This document shows, one piece after another, positions 1 through 18,695 of a DNA stretch of 57,148 nt. The notes below the pieces were generated by a model. That model saw only the letters and a list, made by a program, of their open reading frames with translations. It had not been told where the DNA came from and did not search any database. The stretch's first letter is position 1; each line of letters starts with the position of its first letter. The stretch comes from Prototheca cutis (lineage: Eukaryota > Chlorophyta > Trebouxiophyceae > Chlorellales > Chlorellaceae), in NCBI GenBank assembly GCA_002897115.2, contig BCIH01000022.1, positions 3,895 to 61,042 of the forward strand, in the 5' to 3' direction. The position numbers and the translations under genes are program-made.

Positions 1-216
1 TTACAACACCGATAATATCCAGGTGCAGGTTGGGCTGTTTGGCGATTGGATTGCTCCAGCGGGGTGGGTTTCCCATGGCTCGGGAAGGGAGAGCGACACA
101 GTCGTTTCGCCAAGGATTCTGATGGACCATCACATCCCATTGGCAGCGAAGGTTTTCTCAACATCATGCAAAGCCTTTACAACATCGTTGTTACATATGC
201 ATTGCATGATTTTCAG

Positions 217-453
217 GGCATGGCGATGCCGGATCTTGAGGCACAGGCTCGGCTGCGAGTGAAGGCCGTCACGGCAGTGCTCACCACCATCACCGCGGCC
301 AGCCTGCTCCTGTTCGACTGGGACGCGGTGTACGACCGTCCGACCGTGTTCAGCAGCATCCGGCCCGCCGTGAAGCGGGCCCTGAACAGCCTGTACGGCA
401 CCCAGCCCAGCGGCCCACCTCGGCCCCAACAGGAGAGCCAGCACCGGTCATGA
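217..453 (+). CDS. Small hypothetical protein, last exon or complete small ORF
   Basis: An open frame follows a good acceptor (tttcag at 211-216). The first ATG is at 220, another is at 226, and TGA is at 451-453. If it starts at 220 the product is about 77 residues: a basic, alanine-rich helix with one weakly hydrophobic stretch (TAVLTTITAASLLLF), then a short region ending SLYG and a proline-rich tail. I do not recognise the family. It could be the C-terminus of a gene that starts outside the window. Its stop codon overlaps the start codon of the next gene (ATGA, 450-453), so both may lie on one transcript. Codon use looks real (GC-rich third positions). Confidence 0.4.
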   Translation, partial: GMAMPDLEAQARLRVKAVTAVLTTITAASLLLFDWDAVYDRPTVFSSIRPAVKRALNSLYGTQPSGPPRPQQESQHRS

Positions 454-1249
454 GCGGCCTGAATGCTGGGGCTGCTGCCTTTGTCCCAGGGACTGCTGGC
501 TCGGCACCAGATCCCCGAGCGGTTCAGAGTTCCCATGGCCCTGCCCAAGCAGCGGAGCACAGGTTTGAGCCGGGCGTCCTGGGGCACCTGGGACAGCTGT
601 TCCCGCACTACGGCACCACTGCGCTGCGTGAGGCATACGCCTCCCAGGGATGGGACCCTTATGCCACGTTGAATTTGCTGGTGGAACTGGAGCAGGAATG
701 GGCTGCCTCTGGACCACACCAAAGCGTGAGCATGTGCAGATTGTGGTGGGGGTGTAGTGGGGTGTGGGAAGGATGATCCGGGTGTGGGGCCTCCTGGCTT
801 TCACTTAGGGGCCACTCACTCGGGCACCACCTGCAATGTAGTGGCTGAATTAAAATCTGCAGGTGGACGAGCCGGAACCTGCACGGAGCACAGCGGCAAC
901 CCAGCAACCGTGGGCTGCGCCACAGCAGCACGAAGAATTCCCGGCCCTTGGTGCCAAGCCAGGGCCACAGCTGAGGGGCTCGCGCGCATCTGGGCTTCGC
1001 GCAGGGCCCTCTGACTCCTGGGCCGCCAAGGCCGCCGCCAGGGCTGCTGCTCCCATGCAAGCGCAGCCTGTCGAGCCTGCCAGGGCGGCTCCGGTGCCCA
1101 GCACAGGGCCACGGACACCGGCCCCTATCTGGCAATCCGACGGCAGCGTGCGCGCTTTCCAGACGGGGGGGAGTCTGGCGGCTGACTACCGGGAGCAAAG
1201 GGCCGAAGCCCGTGACTATGCCCGTCTCCGGAACCAGCTGTTCATGCAG
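450..1249 (+). CDS. PAM2-CUE-DUF1771 protein (CID5/6/7-like), 3' part missing
   Basis: Exons 450-725 and 863-1249 join in phase 0 through a gtgagc...gcag intron. The first residues (SGLNAGAAAFVP) fit the PAM2 motif that binds the MLLE domain of poly(A)-binding protein. Residues ~40-75 resemble a CUE/UBA-like ubiquitin-binding helix bundle, followed by an EFPAL motif and a proline/alanine linker. The last exon encodes the start of DUF1771 (YREQRAEARDYARLRNQLF), which in plant CID5/6/7 proteins precedes a C-terminal Smr nuclease-like domain. A donor (gtatgt) opens at 1250, but no Smr exon is visible before the C/A homopolymer at 1416 and the opposite-strand gene beyond it. The gene is therefore either truncated or cut by an assembly join. 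Role by family: mRNA/PABP-associated; exact function unknown. Confidence 0.7.
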
Positions 1250-1415
1250 GTATGTGTGGGATGAGAGCAGAGGACATGCGAGTCTGGGTGCTGAATAGCT
1301 GTTCTGCAGTGTTGGCAGTGTGTATGTGTGCGTCTCTGGTGCGGACATGAGGCTGTCGGCAACGATGGGCTGTCAAGCAACTCCGCTGTTGCTGTTTCCA
1401 TTGACGCAATAATTA

Positions 1416-1441
1416 CCCCCCCCCCCCCCCCCCCAAAAAAA

Positions 1442-1473
<32 letters not shown>

Positions 1474-1481
1474 AAAAAATA
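1416..1481. repeat. Composite homopolymer: C19, A13, then (CAAAA)n
   Basis: C occupies 1416-1434, A 1435-1447, then CAAAA-type units to about 1481. Read on the minus strand this is a T-rich run followed by a G run, the same order as the tract inside intron 3 of the ABC transporter (6998-7039). It lies between the truncated CUE/DUF1771 gene and the coiled-coil gene. It may belong to an intron of either gene, or mark a faulty join. Confidence 0.8.
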
Positions 1482-1558
1482 AAAGTCAGACTTGCAGCCT
1501 GGGAACTTTCTCAGTCCACAAGCACCTGCCACGCAAAGCCAAAGCGCACTGCACCCAA

Positions 1559-4500
1559 TCAGAACAAGCACCCGTGAAAAAAAATCCAAACCCGGCTCGC
1601 GACCGCGCCACGCACGTGTCCCTGTCGTGCCGCCAGATCGGCTTCCCATGCCTGGCAGGCCGCCTGGAGCCCAGACGCGTGCGCCATCGTCACCTCACGC
1701 ACGTGCACGCCCGCCTCCCGTGCCATGATGGCCAGCTCACGCTCATGCGCGCGGGCCTCGGCCAGCCGCGCCGCCTGCGTTGCGACGGCGCAGGCCCGCT
1801 CACGGCCGGCGAGGGCGGCCGCTGCTGCCTCGGCTGCGCGCACCTCGCGCGCAGCCAGCTCCTCGCTGCGCCGCCGAAGATCCTCCTCTGCAGTCTGGAG
1901 AGACGCCGTACCCGTTTTCAGCTGGGCGACTGCACGGTCCACAAACCCGCAGCGCTGGCTGATTTCGACCCTTTGCGCTGCCACCACCTGCTGCGCCTCT
2001 TCCAGTGCACTTTCTTGGTTGGTCAGCCTGGCCGCTCTTTCCTCCAACGCGGTTTCCTGTCTGCACAGCCGTGATGCCCGCTCCCCCAGTGCTGCTTCTC
2101 GCCCGTCCAGTTGTGATGCTCTTTCCTTCAAGGTGGCCTCTTGCCCGGCCAGCTGCGCTGCTCGTTCTTCCAGTGCCGCCTCTTGGGTCATCATCCGTTC
2201 TGCTCGGTCCCCCAGCGCGGCTGCTTGTGCATCCAGCCGCACTGCCTGCTCCTGCAGTGCCACAGGCCGACAGCCAACCGCCTCCGGAGAAGTCCCGCTG
2301 CCAGGGATGTCACACTCCGGAGTCTGGCTGCCAAGGCCTGACCCATCCGTTGCACGCAGCACACTACCCACACCGGCGTGCGCTGCCGACTGCGACCCCC
2401 GGGACCCCCGGGCCTCGAGCGCCTGCGAGGCCTCTCGCAGCAGCCGCTCGCGCTCCATCAACGCGCGCTCCTGGGCCAACACGGCCGCAGCGTTGCGGTG
2501 CAGTGACTCGAGTCCGGCCTGGAGCGTCCCATGTGCCGCCTCGAGCACCCTGGCCCGGGTCAACGCGGTGCTCGCGTGTCTCCAGAGGCCCTCGAGATCA
2601 GTACGTGACCGCTGAAGCTCGAGTCGGCACTCGGCCAGGTCCCGGCTCAGACTGGCGGCGGCGCCTGTTGCCAGTTCCGGTGCACGATCCCCTGGCCATG
2701 CGGTAGCGTTGACCCTGCGCTGCCTAGCAGGGCGGCGCCGCGGCGGCAACGCAGCAATCCCCCCAGCCGCCGGGCCATTCTCACGTTCCTCAGCCCGTGC
2801 AGCAGCGTCGGCGGGCAACCTCCGCGGGTCACCTCTGGCACGGCCACGAGCCGATTCCACCACCACAGGCGCCGTATTTGCAGCAGGATGGCAACCACCG
2901 TTGCCCCTCTGTCGCATGGCCTGCAGACGCTCCAGCAGAGCCTCCACGGCTGGCCCAGCATCGCCAGCGGCAGCGAGTTGGTCCAAGCGCCGTAGCGCCT
3001 CTGCCGCCGCCACCGCCACCCCAGCAACGGTAGTCACTGGTGCTGAGGACATTTGCGATGGAGCCACGTGCGCTGCGGCTGCCTGCAGCGGTGACTTCAC
3101 TGCGGTGCACGAGACCAGTGGTGCTGAGGCTGGGGGCGCCGCACCGGGCCGACCTCCCTGACCCTCCGCAGCAGGCACCACACCAGGGCGACCTCCCTGA
3201 TTGTGCACAGCAGGCGCCACAGGCCAATCCCTGCCCACAGCAGACGTCCGCCGTTTCGCTCGGGACGTAGACCTAGCATCTACCACAGGCTCGGAGCCGG
3301 CCGTCGGGCCCGCACCGACATCGACAACCCGCTCACCGTGCACTCCGGCGGCAGCTTGCCCGACGCTGCTAAGCGACAGGCGCCGTACTGCACGGGCATT
3401 GGGTCTTGGTGACCGGAGCACCATGCCTCCAAGGCGCTGTCCGCGTTCTTCGCGCTGCGTGAGGGGCAGGGCCGGCGGCCGGCGCTGAGCCGTTGCCAGC
3501 CCCGACTCTGATTGCGGTGTGTCGCGACCGCCGCCGCCGCACCCCGGTATGCGATTCTCGTTGATTGGAGCCGACGGAGTTTGGTCGCGCGTGTGCAGTG
3601 CCTCGCCTGTCCGTCCCCTGGTGGGGGCCGCCGCCTGCACGTCCTCTGGTGCCCTCGCCACCAATGTTGGCGTCCCTTCGGCACGCACGCAGGCCGGATT
3701 GCGAGGACGACCCGGCCGCCGGGCAGGCGGGGCGACGCGGCACTCCGCTGGCGTGCACCCCGTCCTGGGCTTTGCTGTCGGAGGCCCCTTGGGCTCGCCG
3801 CTGGGATCGGTGCTGTCGACTGAACATGGGCCTTGTCCAGCGTCCTCCTCCTGGGTGAGGTCCACAATCTCCCGAGGCTGGTGGGAATGGGCTGCGGCAC
3901 CCAATGCCTGCTGAACGCCCGCACCGTCGAGGGCATCCAGCATGTCGCCAGTCCCTCCAGCGACAAGGGCAGCAGCGCTGTCCCCGTCAAAGTCCCAAAT
4001 TCGTCTTCGTTGTCGCCTGTCGGTGTCATCAAACCTGCCATTGTCACAATCGCTGCCGACCCCGGTGGGGTCTGCAGGCGCAGCCTTCACAGCGTCGTGC
4101 TCCTGCTGTGACTGGCTGTCCCTCCGTGCCGCAGCGTTGTCCATCAGAGTGCCAGGTGAGGGCACCGGCGCGTCGGCACTCGCCTCGCGCGAAAGCCGCC
4201 TCGGCTCCCGGCTCGACCGCCGCTTCCTCTTCAAACCCGAGAATGTTGCTGAGGATCCAGAGCCTGGCGCCCCATCGGCGTCAATGGCAACCGGATCAGG
4301 TCCCGTGGTGCCAGGCTTCTGCGCTTTCCCCCCTCGTGGGCTGCCAGTGCCCGGCTGCCCCGGGCTCGTCTCACCAGGATGAGCATCAAGCTGCTCGACG
4401 GCGGCAATGGCACCTCTCCCCGCCTCGTCACCAGGGCCAGGTTCACCACCGGCGCGTTCGGCGCACGCAGGGTGCAGCACACCGTACAGCACTGCCAACC

Positions 4501-5326
4501 TGGCCAGAGAGGCAAACCTGCCGGCCGTGGCATCGCAACCATCTGGGCAGGTCGTGCTCATGCTCGCGATCGCGGCCAGTGGGGCCCAGAGCTCGTGCCA
4601 GGTGGGCAGGCGGCCCAGTGCTCGTGTGCCAAGGCAGTAAACCACGCTCCCCAGGGCCAGCGAGCGGCACATGCCCACGCCCAGAGGGCATTGCCAACGA
4701 GCTCGATCTGGCTGCGGGCGGCCAAGCTGCACCTGGCCAGCCCTTGGAGCAGGCCGGTTGACGGAGGGTGCCTCGGCCCGTGCCTGGGCACCAGACCGGA
4801 TGAGTGTCGGGCCAGCGCTCCACGGCCGCCTGTCGTCTGTGCAGCCAGCAGTGGGAGAGTTCAGGTCCCCGTTCATCCTCTGCCAGTCAGCACTCACACA
4901 GAGCTCCCGTTTACGGGGTGTGGCGCCCGGATGGTGAAGCAGGCGCAGCCTGACCATCCTCGGCATGGCTGGATGGCTGGAGAGACCGGGAGCGCATTGC
5001 GTATCCCTCAATCCCAGCTCCAGCAGAGAATCCACGGCCACCAGAGTGTTTGGGCCATCGGAGGCCCCGCTCATGCACGCCGGAGTTCTCTCCAGAGCAG
5101 TAGTGACTAACAGTCCAGTGTCTGCTGGCGTAGGTGGGGGCGCCTGTTGAGGGGCAGCAGGTGCCTGACGCTCTTGGCTCATCCCACCCTGCATAGTGTT
5201 CCAAAGCACACACCAGCGAGGTGATAACATCATCCGCATGACTCCGCATGTTGGGGCCTCAAGGTACTTTTCCATGACTTCCTCCAAAACGGGGAGACGC
5301 CCCACACACCTGTGCCGACGCCCCAC
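1559..5326 (-). CDS. Long coiled-coil protein with SUMO-interaction-like motif
   Basis: The frame is open for 1,255 codons. The first ~100 residues are compositionally odd, so the true start may be one of several internal ATGs, and the last ~15 codons may be intron read-through after a donor-like gtgcgt near 1615. The middle is disordered and rich in P/A/G/R, with basic clusters (KRKRRSSREPRR) that look like nuclear localisation signals. Around 3840-3880 it has IVDLTQEED, a textbook SIM (hydrophobic core followed by acidic residues). From about residue 870 onward it is coiled coil. At 2030-2250 there are about six 14-residue units of the pattern ALEERAAQL-x-x-QE. I do not recognise the family. 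It is probably a nuclear scaffold-type protein, but that is inference. The high-GC antisense frames over it are shadows. Confidence 0.55.
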   Translation of the reverse strand: MGRRHRCVGRLPVLEEVMEKYLEAPTCGVMRMMLSPRWCVLWNTMQGGMSQERQAPAAPQQAPPPTPADTGLLVTTALERTPACMSGASDGPNTLVAVDSLLELGLRDTQCAPGLSSHPAMPRMVRLRLLHHPGATPRKRELCVSADWQRMNGDLNSPTAGCTDDRRPWSAGPTLIRSGAQARAEAPSVNRPAPRAGQVQLGRPQPDRARWQCPLGVGMCRSLALGSVVYCLGTRALGRLPTWHELWAPLAAIASMSTTCPDGCDATAGRFASLARLAVLYGVLHPACAERAGGEPGPGDEAGRGAIAAVEQLDAHPGETSPGQPGTGSPRGGKAQKPGTTGPDPVAIDADGAPGSGSSATFSGLKRKRRSSREPRRLSREASADAPVPSPGTLMDNAAARRDSQSQQEHDAVKAAPADPTGVGSDCDNGRFDDTDRRQRRRIWDFDGDSAAALVAGGTGDMLDALDGAGVQQALGAAAHSHQPREIVDLTQEEDAGQGPCSVDSTDPSGEPKGPPTAKPRTGCTPAECRVAPPARRPGRPRNPACVRAEGTPTLVARAPEDVQAAAPTRGRTGEALHTRDQTPSAPINENRIPGCGGGGRDTPQSESGLATAQRRPPALPLTQREERGQRLGGMVLRSPRPNARAVRRLSLSSVGQAAAGVHGERVVDVGAGPTAGSEPVVDARSTSRAKRRTSAVGRDWPVAPAVHNQGGRPGVVPAAEGQGGRPGAAPPASAPLVSCTAVKSPLQAAAAHVAPSQMSSAPVTTVAGVAVAAAEALRRLDQLAAAGDAGPAVEALLERLQAMRQRGNGGCHPAANTAPVVVESARGRARGDPRRLPADAAARAEERENGPAAGGIAALPPRRRPARQRRVNATAWPGDRAPELATGAAASLSRDLAECRLELQRSRTDLEGLWRHASTALTRARVLEAAHGTLQAGLESLHRNAAAVLAQERALMERERLLREASQALEARGSRGSQSAAHAGVGSVLRATDGSGLGSQTPECDIPGSGTSPEAVGCRPVALQEQAVRLDAQAAALGDRAERMMTQEAALEERAAQLAGQEATLKERASQLDGREAALGERASRLCRQETALEERAARLTNQESALEEAQQVVAAQRVEISQRCGFVDRAVAQLKTGTASLQTAEEDLRRRSEELAAREVRAAEAAAAALAGRERACAVATQAARLAEARAHERELAIMAREAGVHVREVTMAHASGLQAACQAWEADLAARQGHVRGAVASRVWIFFHGCLF

Positions 5327-6072
5327 TTGGACCCATGAGCTGGGTCCGATGCCTCATGTACACATCTAAACAGTGTGCTCATCCATGATGCAGGTCGAAA
5401 GACGGGCTAGCACATTCCCCTCACTCCTGCACAGCGCAAGAGTGGAGGGGAGGGGCGTGCCTCAGTGGTGCGGCTCCGGACACGAATAAGAGTCCCACGC
5501 TCCATGACGCAATACCATAAGATTTATACCTTTAAAAACACAACCGTGATGACAGTGACATGCCCACACCTACCCAATATGGGGCACTGGCATCTTGCCA
5601 CTGAGCGTTACGCTCGGCACGAGAGACAGGGACACCCCGGCCGCATGAAGGCAGCGCAGCGCACAGCATTCGATCCAGCAGCACTTTCTGCACCTAATTA
5701 AAGTTCCAAATGATGGGCGAGCGAATGGCATGCTCGTCTTCATTTGCTTCTGTGAAGCCTTGGGATCGGAATGGTCGGGCAGCATGGTGGTAGGGTTTTC
5801 TCTCCAAGCACCCGACACCATGTCATGTCGCGGGGGTTTATCAGTTTGATGACCTAAAGTATGGACGCCCATATGCTCCGCGGATTTTCGCTCGCAAATG
5901 GCCATATTCGAGGATCGGAGTGGGTCTAACGAAATGCCATTACTGCATGGATAGCTTCGACGTTGAGGCAGGGCCTGTCAAGAGCTCCGTCTCGGAGAGC
6001 AGGGTCCTGCGAGCGTGGCTACGGTTCGAAAGGGGTTGGCGGTGAATTTGGCTGCAGCTGGATCAAGCTGGC
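5327..6072. other. Intergenic, divergent promoter region
   Basis: This lies between the coiled-coil gene (-) and the ABC transporter (+). No convincing ORF was found. It is less GC-rich than its surroundings around 5460-5560 and 5690-5900, as expected for a promoter/UTR. A further 5' exon of the transporter could be here, but I could not identify one. Confidence 0.4.
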
Positions 6073-15111
<9,039 letters not shown>

Positions 15112-16680
15112 ATAGCACCAAACTCACCAAACCAGGCATCACGCTCACACAAAACGAAGTCGACTACCAAGGCCGTGTCCAACATAGTCAAGTGACGGCC
15201 AGCTGCTGCCAAACCCTGGCCGTCAGGGCAAGTCGTGGGACTAGGGTTGTCGGTCGTGTGTGTCCTTTCCTTTCCCCGGACACAACGGGCAACCTCTGCG
15301 CACCGGCACAATGAACAGCTATTTTGCACCTGCAGTGATCGCAACCCAGGGCATACGAAGCGATCCGAATATAAATTGTCGAATGGCCCTTGCTGCTTGC
15401 TGCTGAGTGCGGAGGGGGCCAGCCTGGCCCGGGAGCTCATTGGGAGTTCGAGGGGTCTCTTCGGGCCTCTGTTCAAGGGGTCTCTTCGCAGGGCCTCTTC
15501 GCCAATGTGCAACGTCACTTGACCCTGCCGTCATCGAGAATGCTCATTCCATGCTGTCCTCGTTTTCATCCGGACAAACAAACCCTTGCTTCATGGGCTG
15601 TGCTTGGGTTCCTGACGCATGATGTTACCCAAACGTAATGCCTGCTCACATCATCCAAGATCCGGACGCACATGATCGTTTCATGGCAAACCGTGCCCCA
15701 CTAGCGCCGGTTAGGTCTATTCTGATTAGTGGCCCTTCGTTTCCAGCTTTGATGTGTCGGGTGCTCGGCAGGGCGAGGTATGCTTCCAGGGCCGGCATGC
15801 CAGTCAGACCGAACAAGCTTCATCGCTAATCTAACCTGGTGGAGGCCAGAAGGCGAGCGTCAGCTCTGCAAAATGACAATCTAATTTTTTTTGCAACTTG
15901 GCGAGTCTATGTGGACTCAACTGTGAATCGATGGTCCTTGACAAGGTTCGCCGTAGAGCCTGGTAGTGACAAGGACACCTCGACCAGCGGGATCTCGGAT
16001 TCATGTCACGAGCATCAGCCCTTCTATTTGATAGAATTCAAATTCTTGAGCCTTTTTTTTGCTGATGACGGCCATCGGCTCCAAGCACCCATGGGGGGGT
16101 ATCGGAACGGTTGCGAACGCGGTTCGTCCCATTCGCAAAAGGGAGCAAACGAAGCGTCGAAGCATTCAAAAGCATCTACAAACATCACATACTCATATTG
16201 ATTTACTTTTATGGTGTCTGCAACCACACTTGTCGTACTAGATTACGGTGGACACAGGTGACGTAGTACAAAACCCAAGCTCATCTGCGTGCTCGAAGGT
16301 GCCCAGGGACAAATTCCGTGTCGACTGGGGTGTCGCCCTGCCTAGGTTGGGCTTCACGCCTTCAGCACGATGCGAAGTCTGCATGCCGATAGATTAAAGT
16401 CACGCTCAAGTTCCAAAAAGTATATGATGGCATCTGTCGAGGCACCCCAGGGCTTGTAGGTGCCGAACGGTTGTACAGCAGAGGTCCGGAGGTAGGCAGT
16501 CACGGAGGGGCCGAAGCTTGGGAACTAAATCCTTGTCGTACTCTCTACTCGTTGTGTGCCCTAAGTAGTGCGTCTGAATTGTTTGGCATACAAGTCTGTG
16601 TGGTTCGCGCGAGCCCAAGCCCGCGCGGCAGCGCTTGTCCCGCAGGCCAGCGGTCGCGTAAGCCCGGGTCTTCGTGCTCG
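15112..16680. other. Intergenic region, nothing recognisable
   Basis: This follows the ABC transporter stop; a TGTAA-like green-algal polyadenylation sequence overlaps the stop region (15107-15111). A small local duplication (GGGGTCTCTTCG near 15451 and 15478) is visible. AT-richer stretches near 15880-16260 look like non-coding DNA. The 5' UTR/promoter of the RWP-RK gene should lie in the last few hundred bases. Confidence 0.4.
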
Positions 16681-18695
16681 ATGAAGGGCTCCTTACCATC
16701 GACGACAGACACGTCGACCGACACCGTCTCCGATGAAGGAATGAGCTTTGAAGCGCAGCACGGCTCTCCGGAACTGAGTTTGATGCAGCGCCTTTCAAGC
16801 GGTCCCACGGGACAGGTGGAGGGGGATGCCGATACCAAGCCCAAGCCCAGGCCCACCAGGCGCAAGCTGTCCAAACACGTAAGCGTTGGGGGAGGCCCAC
16901 AGACCCGATCCTGAGCACCTGCACTGATGATTTGAATCGAGCAGGAGAACCCTGCTTGCACAGCAGCACCCGTTTACGCATCTGGCATGTGCGTCCCCAC
17001 ATGCAGGGCGTCCTGGCATCTGCGTTGACCAGGGATGATGTCTCACAATAGTGAGTTGTTCTCGGTGTCAAGGGATTTTAGGATTGGGGTGATGGGGATC
17101 GGTTGCTATGGCCCAGCATGTGCCCTCTGCCTGCCCTGTCACATGTCCCCCCGAATGTCCTTGCTGCTGCAGCTTCCACCTGCCCGCGGAGCAGGCCTGC
17201 CTGAAGCTGGGCGTGTCTCTCACCGTGCTCAAGCGCGTCTGCCGCCGCTTGGGCATCAGCAGGTGCGAGGCGGTCCTGGGGTGTCAGCCTGCCAGAATGT
17301 GGCGTCGGTTTTGTTGTTGCGTGACCTTTTAGTGGCCAGATGGTGTACAGCCCTCGCACACATCCAATCACACCGAACCCCACTCCACGGTTCAGGTGGC
17401 CTTTCCGTCGCGTCAAGTCACTCAAGCGCTTCATCAGTACCATGGGTGAGAGCACGGGCATGATTCCCCTGGAAATTGCGGGTCGCCTGGCAAGTGCCGA
17501 TGGCGCCGGGGACTCGCCGTTTCGACCGCCGGCAACTGGCTCGCTGGACAGTGGCAAGAGCTCCACAGCCACAACAGCCGAACTGCAGCGACGTCTGGGC
17601 ACCACGGCCGCGCCCACCGACGCGATCTTCGGTGGCGACGGCCTGTCCAGGCTGCTGAGTGCCGCGCTGCGCGTGCCCGCCGCATTGCAGGATGCTGGCC
17701 AGGCCGCCCAGGACGACTACAGGTGCCGTAAGGCCAAACGACCCAGGAGTTCAGCGACGGATGCTGAAACACTGCTTGCACCAGCTGCTGTCGGTGCAGC
17801 GGGTCGGGCCAATCCGAGCGGTTTCGTGCGGGCTCCTGGTGCAGCGTTCCGACCCTGGGCTTCATCGGGGAGTGGTGCCAGGGGCGCTGCGCCACATTCG
17901 GGAGCTGCTGCCACGAGCTCCAGGGGCGATGGCCGGGGGGAAGGACCTACAGATCGTCACGGGTCTCTGCTGACCGCTGATCGCCAGTGGCATGCCACCG
18001 AGGTCGGCTCCGATGCTCAGAACACCAGTTGGCGCCCACTCGGCTCAGCTGCGACGACTGACGGCCCACACACGCCCCCTCCCGAACGCTCTATGCCACC
18101 GTCCCAGCCGCCGGAGCCGGCTGTGGCCGCGCAGGATGCGTTGGCTGCAGCCCCCGAGGGCGTGCACATGACCGCGTTGGCCGCTGGACCGGCCCGCCCT
18201 GCCGAGGCCCCAGAGACGATGGTGATCCGGCCCAAAGCCTCGCGGGTGTCGGTGATGGCACTGCCGGCGCTGCCGCAGCCAGCCAGGTACTGGAGCATGC
18301 CAGAAGCCTGCAATGATCTTGCCCCCCGGCACTCAAGCAGCCGTTCCGGGGTCTCCAAGACCGTGCACATCGAGCCCAAGCACCGGCTCCAGGCAGAGCT
18401 CCAGCACGATCCCCGCCTGGCGCTGGCAGCGGCGCTGGCACTGTCCGGGGCGGAGAGTGCAGCAGCAACAATCAGACGAGGCCCGTCAATGCACAGCTTG
18501 TCGCATCAGGCCGTGTCGGGTCTGGGGCAGTCCTCCCCCTTCCAAGACGCTCCGTCGACGCTCGCCGAGTTGGGGCCCCGCCAGCCGGCGGCCGCCACTG
18601 ATGCGGCGCCCACGGGACAGCGCGCGGTGCTCGGGGAAATCGTGGCGCTGCAGGAGCGACTGCTCTGGCTCGCACGCTCCATGGCCGCATGCTGA
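16681..18695 (+). CDS. RWP-RK domain transcription factor
   Basis: Four exons (16681-16878, 17007-17050, 17173-17262, 17396-18695) join in phases 0, 2, 2 and give 543 residues. The RWP-RK DNA-binding domain (residues ~60-125) is split over all four: RRKLSKH, then ALTRDDVSQYFHLP, then EQACLKLGVSLTVLKRVC, then the defining RWPFRRVKSLKRFI. The rest is a ~420-residue disordered, Ala/Pro/Ser-rich tail with no PB1 or GAF domain visible, so it is more like the short RKD/MID-type members than NIN-like proteins. In green algae, such proteins act in nitrogen response and mating/gamete programmes; which applies here cannot be told. The start at 16681 is the first ATG giving a sensible N-terminus (SLPSTTDTSTD). 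An upstream in-frame ATG at 16471 would add residues that look non-coding. Confidence 0.88.

Noticed and set aside
1435..1481. Poly-A/(CAAAA)n as a LINE or retrogene tail
   Set aside because: The same C-run/A-run composite occurs inside introns (6998-7039 inverted, 51336-51377) without any retroelement ORF, so an intron-type tract is the simpler reading.
1725..2706. Long plus-strand ORFs opposite the coiled-coil gene
   Set aside because: They are antisense shadows of a GC-rich coding frame, with Ser/Arg/Pro-rich composition and no motif.
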